Positions 7,498-9,739 of a DNA stretch of 9,739 bases are shown here, piece by piece. Position numbers and translations under genes: made by a program. Source of the stretch: Flavobacteriales bacterium (GTDB lineage: Bacteria; Bacteroidota; Bacteroidia; Flavobacteriales_D; Crocinitomicaceae). Each line of letters starts with the position of its first letter. The first letter of the stretch is position 1. Location: assembly GCA_947462695.1 (NCBI GenBank), contig CANHQC010000056.1:1-9739 (forward strand), in the 5' to 3' direction. The notes beneath the pieces were generated by a model, which was not told where the DNA came from, searched no databases, and saw nothing but the letters and a program-made list of their open reading frames with translations.

Positions 7498-8000
7498 AGG
7501 TAGCACTTATTGTCGCTGTTGACAACGAAAATGGTATTGGTAAAAACAATGATTTGATGTGGCACCTGCCAGACGATATGCGTTTTTTCAAAGAAAAAAC
7601 GACCGGACATGTTGTCGTGATGGGAAGAAAAAATTGGGACTCTATTCCAGCTAAATTCCGTCCATTACCGAACAGGGATAATGCAGTGTTGACCAGAAAT
7701 CTTGCTTTTTCTGAATCGGGGTGTAAGGTGTTTAACAGCCTTGATGAATGCTTTTCTGAGTATTCATCAGTTTCGGATAAAAAGGTCTTTATTATAGGTG
7801 GAGGTGAAGTCTACAAACTGGCATTAGAAAGTGGTTATGTGACCGAAATGTTCATTACACACGTCCATAAATCTTTTGGAGCTGACACTTTTTTTCCAGC
7901 ATTTTCCATAGAGGATTGGACGATTGAAACGGTCCTTACTCATGACAAAGATGAAAAGCATGAAGCTGGATTTACCATTAAACATTACACAAAAAAATAA
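7494..8000 (+). CDS. folA: Dihydrofolate reductase
   Basis: Reduces dihydrofolate to tetrahydrofolate with NADPH, regenerating the cofactor that ThyA oxidises. It has 168 residues, normal for bacterial chromosomal DHFR. Visible motifs are the N-terminal strand VALIVAVDNENGIG (3-16), WHLPDDM at 23-29 with Asp28 as the acidic residue that protonates the pterin (equivalent to E. coli Asp27), VMGRKNWDSIP at 42-52 for NADPH binding, RPLPNRDNAVLTR at 56-68, and the IIGGGEVY glycine motif at 100-107. The ATG overlaps the stop of the CapA-like gene (ATGA), and no Shine-Dalgarno sequence is evident, so translation probably depends on the upstream gene. topB begins 11 nt after its TAA. Nothing suggests a mobile trimethoprim-resistance variant: context and sequence look chromosomal. 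Confidence 0.97.
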   Translation: MKVALIVAVDNENGIGKNNDLMWHLPDDMRFFKEKTTGHVVVMGRKNWDSIPAKFRPLPNRDNAVLTRNLAFSESGCKVFNSLDECFSEYSSVSDKKVFIIGGGEVYKLALESGYVTEMFITHVHKSFGADTFFPAFSIEDWTIETVLTHDKDEKHEAGFTIKHYTKK

Positions 8001-8011
8001 GTCCTTGCTCT

Positions 8012-9739
8012 ATGATTTTGTGCATTGCTGAAAAACCATCCGTAGCGAAAGATATTGCCGAAATTCTGGGGGCAAAAAATCGGAAAGATGGTTTTTGGGA
8101 AGGCAATGGTTATTGGGTAAGCTGGACTTTCGGACACCTTTGTACATTAAAAGAACCTCATGATTACAACGAAAGATGGAAATATTGGCGCTTAGAAGAT
8201 TTGCCTATTATTCCTCCGTCTTTTGGAATTAAAGTCGTTGATGATCCCGGAATTCAAAAACAATTCAGCTGCATTGAACGATTGGTTCAGGAATGTGAGA
8301 TGGTCGTAAACTGTGGTGATGCCGGACAAGAGGGAGAATTGATTCAACGGTGGGTACTTTTAAAAGCAAAATGCAGCAAACCAACTAAACGCCTTTGGAT
8401 ATCGTCCTTGACAGAAGAAGCGATTAGAGATGGATTCAATCAATTAAAAGAAGCCAGTCAATACGATCGATTGTATGCAGCAGGATCTGCACGCGCGATT
8501 GGTGATTGGTTGTTGGGAATTAATGCTACTCGCGCATTTACAGCGAAATTTGGCAAAGGAAAAGCAACGCTATCGATAGGACGTGTTCAAACGCCGACGT
8601 TAGGAATGATCGTTCAGCGACAGAAAGAAATCAATGCCTTTACATCTGCCGAATATTGGGAATTGAAAACCACTTATCGAGATACTGAATTTAATTGTCA
8701 GATTGATCGGCTCACCAACGAAGAAAAAGCGAATAAAGGCCTTGAATACCTGAAGCAACACCCGTTTGAAGTGACTTCATTCGAACAAAAAGAGGGGAAA
8801 GAGGGAAATCCTCGCCTTTTTGACCTAACCGCTCTTCAAGTAGAAGCAAATAAAAAATTTGGTTTTTCCGCCGATGACACCTTGAAACTTGTACAGAGTT
8901 TATACGAAAAGAAAGTCGTGACCTACCCAAGGGTTGACACCACCTATCTTTCTGAGGATATCTATCCAAAGGTGGAGGGGATTTTGAAACGAATGGATCG
9001 GTACCAAGGTTTAATTGGGCCAATTGTAGAAAAGCCCATTCCCAAATTAAAAAGTGTCTTTGACGATAAAAAAGTAACTGATCACCATGCGATCATTCCC
9101 ACTGGGGTGTCGATAAACGGAATTACGCCAGCGGAGAATCAAGTATATGACTTAATCGCGCGAAGGTTCATTGGTGTATTTTACCCGGAATGTAAAATCT
9201 CAACTACCACCGTTCTTGGTAAAGTTGGCCAACTTGAATTCAAAACAAGTGGTAAACAAATCCTGGAACCTGGATGGCGTGTTGTCTTTGAAGAGAAAGG
9301 AAAACGGGATCAACAATCGGAGGAGACTGAAGACCACTCAATAAATAAAGCTCAAGAAACAGAGGAAAAAGTCCTGCCAGAATTCAAAGAAGGAGAGTCA
9401 GGACCGCATAAACCATTCATTCATAAAGGGAAAACCTCTCCGCCAAAGTATTATACGGAAGCAACATTGCTCCGAGCCATGGAAACTGCAGGCAAACAAG
9501 TGGATGATGAAGAAATGCGTGACCTAATGAAAGACAATGGAATTGGGCGACCTTCCACACGTGCGAATATTATCGAAACATTGTACAGAAGAAAGTACAT
9601 TGCCAAGCAGAAGAAAAACATTGTCGCGACTCAAACCGGAATGGATTTGATTGATACAATTGAAAATGAATTATTAAAAAGCCCTGAATTAACCGGTCAA
9701 TGGGAACGTAAAATTCGCTTAATCGAAAAGGGTGAATAC
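8012..9739 (+). CDS. topB: DNA topoisomerase III (type IA), 3' end beyond the window
   Basis: This type IA topoisomerase cuts one DNA strand through a 5'-phosphotyrosine link and passes another strand, resolving decatenation and recombination intermediates. ATG 8012 opens 576 codons to the edge with no stop; a carboxy-terminal part is missing. The TOPRIM domain begins CIAEKPSVAKDIA with Glu7 and Lys8. Its acidic motif is GDAGQEGE at 102-109: Asp103 and Glu107 are present but position 105 is Gly where the usual DxDxE triad has a second Asp. The catalytic Tyr305 is in VTYPRVDT, and AGSARAIGDWLLGINATRAFT and SIGRVQTPTLGMI near 165-205 are the typical core motifs. Later motifs are the PPKYYTEATLLRAMETAGK segment and GIGRPSTRANIIETL from 510. 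A charged linker (about 427-453) lies before GESGPHKP. It lies 11 nt after folA and is probably in the same operon. Confidence 0.94.
   Translation, partial: MILCIAEKPSVAKDIAEILGAKNRKDGFWEGNGYWVSWTFGHLCTLKEPHDYNERWKYWRLEDLPIIPPSFGIKVVDDPGIQKQFSCIERLVQECEMVVNCGDAGQEGELIQRWVLLKAKCSKPTKRLWISSLTEEAIRDGFNQLKEASQYDRLYAAGSARAIGDWLLGINATRAFTAKFGKGKATLSIGRVQTPTLGMIVQRQKEINAFTSAEYWELKTTYRDTEFNCQIDRLTNEEKANKGLEYLKQHPFEVTSFEQKEGKEGNPRLFDLTALQVEANKKFGFSADDTLKLVQSLYEKKVVTYPRVDTTYLSEDIYPKVEGILKRMDRYQGLIGPIVEKPIPKLKSVFDDKKVTDHHAIIPTGVSINGITPAENQVYDLIARRFIGVFYPECKISTTTVLGKVGQLEFKTSGKQILEPGWRVVFEEKGKRDQQSEETEDHSINKAQETEEKVLPEFKEGESGPHKPFIHKGKTSPPKYYTEATLLRAMETAGKQVDDEEMRDLMKDNGIGRPSTRANIIETLYRRKYIAKQKKNIVATQTGMDLIDTIENELLKSPELTGQWERKIRLIEKGEY

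Noticed and set aside
8712..9023. 103-codon minus-strand frame within topB
   Set aside because: It is antisense to the conserved TopB core including the catalytic tyrosine; composition is typical of a shadow frame.

Overview
The window looks like ordinary chromosomal DNA of a Bacteroidota bacterium, probably Flavobacteriales. The evidence is the AT-rich composition, starts without strong Shine-Dalgarno sequences, several TAnnTTTG-like -7 promoter elements, a HAMP-less sensor kinase and a Bacteroidota-style topoisomerase III. A genus cannot be fixed from this stretch alone.

Layout. The left edge (1-147) holds at most the first codons of a divergent gene on the minus strand, plus a promoter region. 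Next come a thioredoxin-reductase-like ferredoxin/flavodoxin-NADP+ reductase (178-1188) and an orphan membrane sensor histidine kinase (1280-2632). A small secreted protein of unknown function (2627-3019, minus) converges on the kinase, and their stop codons overlap inside the palindrome TCATGA. Divergent from it, across an 86-bp intergenic region with promoter-like elements in both directions, lies a large polytopic YfhO-like membrane protein (3106-5259). After a weak terminator-like hairpin and a promoter-like element comes a tight plus-strand cluster: thyA (5343-6137), a secreted CapA-family metallophosphatase-like protein (6139-7497), folA (7494-8000) and topB (from 8012, running off the right edge). 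Gaps within this cluster are 1 nt, a 4-nt overlap and 11 nt, so it reads as one operon.

How the genes work together. ThyA makes dTMP and turns methylene-tetrahydrofolate into dihydrofolate. FolA reduces dihydrofolate back to tetrahydrofolate, so the two form one dTMP/folate cycle. TopB adds a DNA-topology function. The CapA-like exported protein between thyA and folA is the odd member. The YfhO-like protein is probably a cell-envelope GT-C glycosyltransferase. I see no mobile element, CRISPR array, tRNA, rRNA or defence system. The points most worth a second look are the altered TOPRIM triad in TopB (Gly at position 105 where Asp is usual), the CapA-like gene coupled to folA with its unassigned C-terminal extension, and the compact divergent/convergent arrangement around the small secreted protein. 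I did not find a convincing new biological system.
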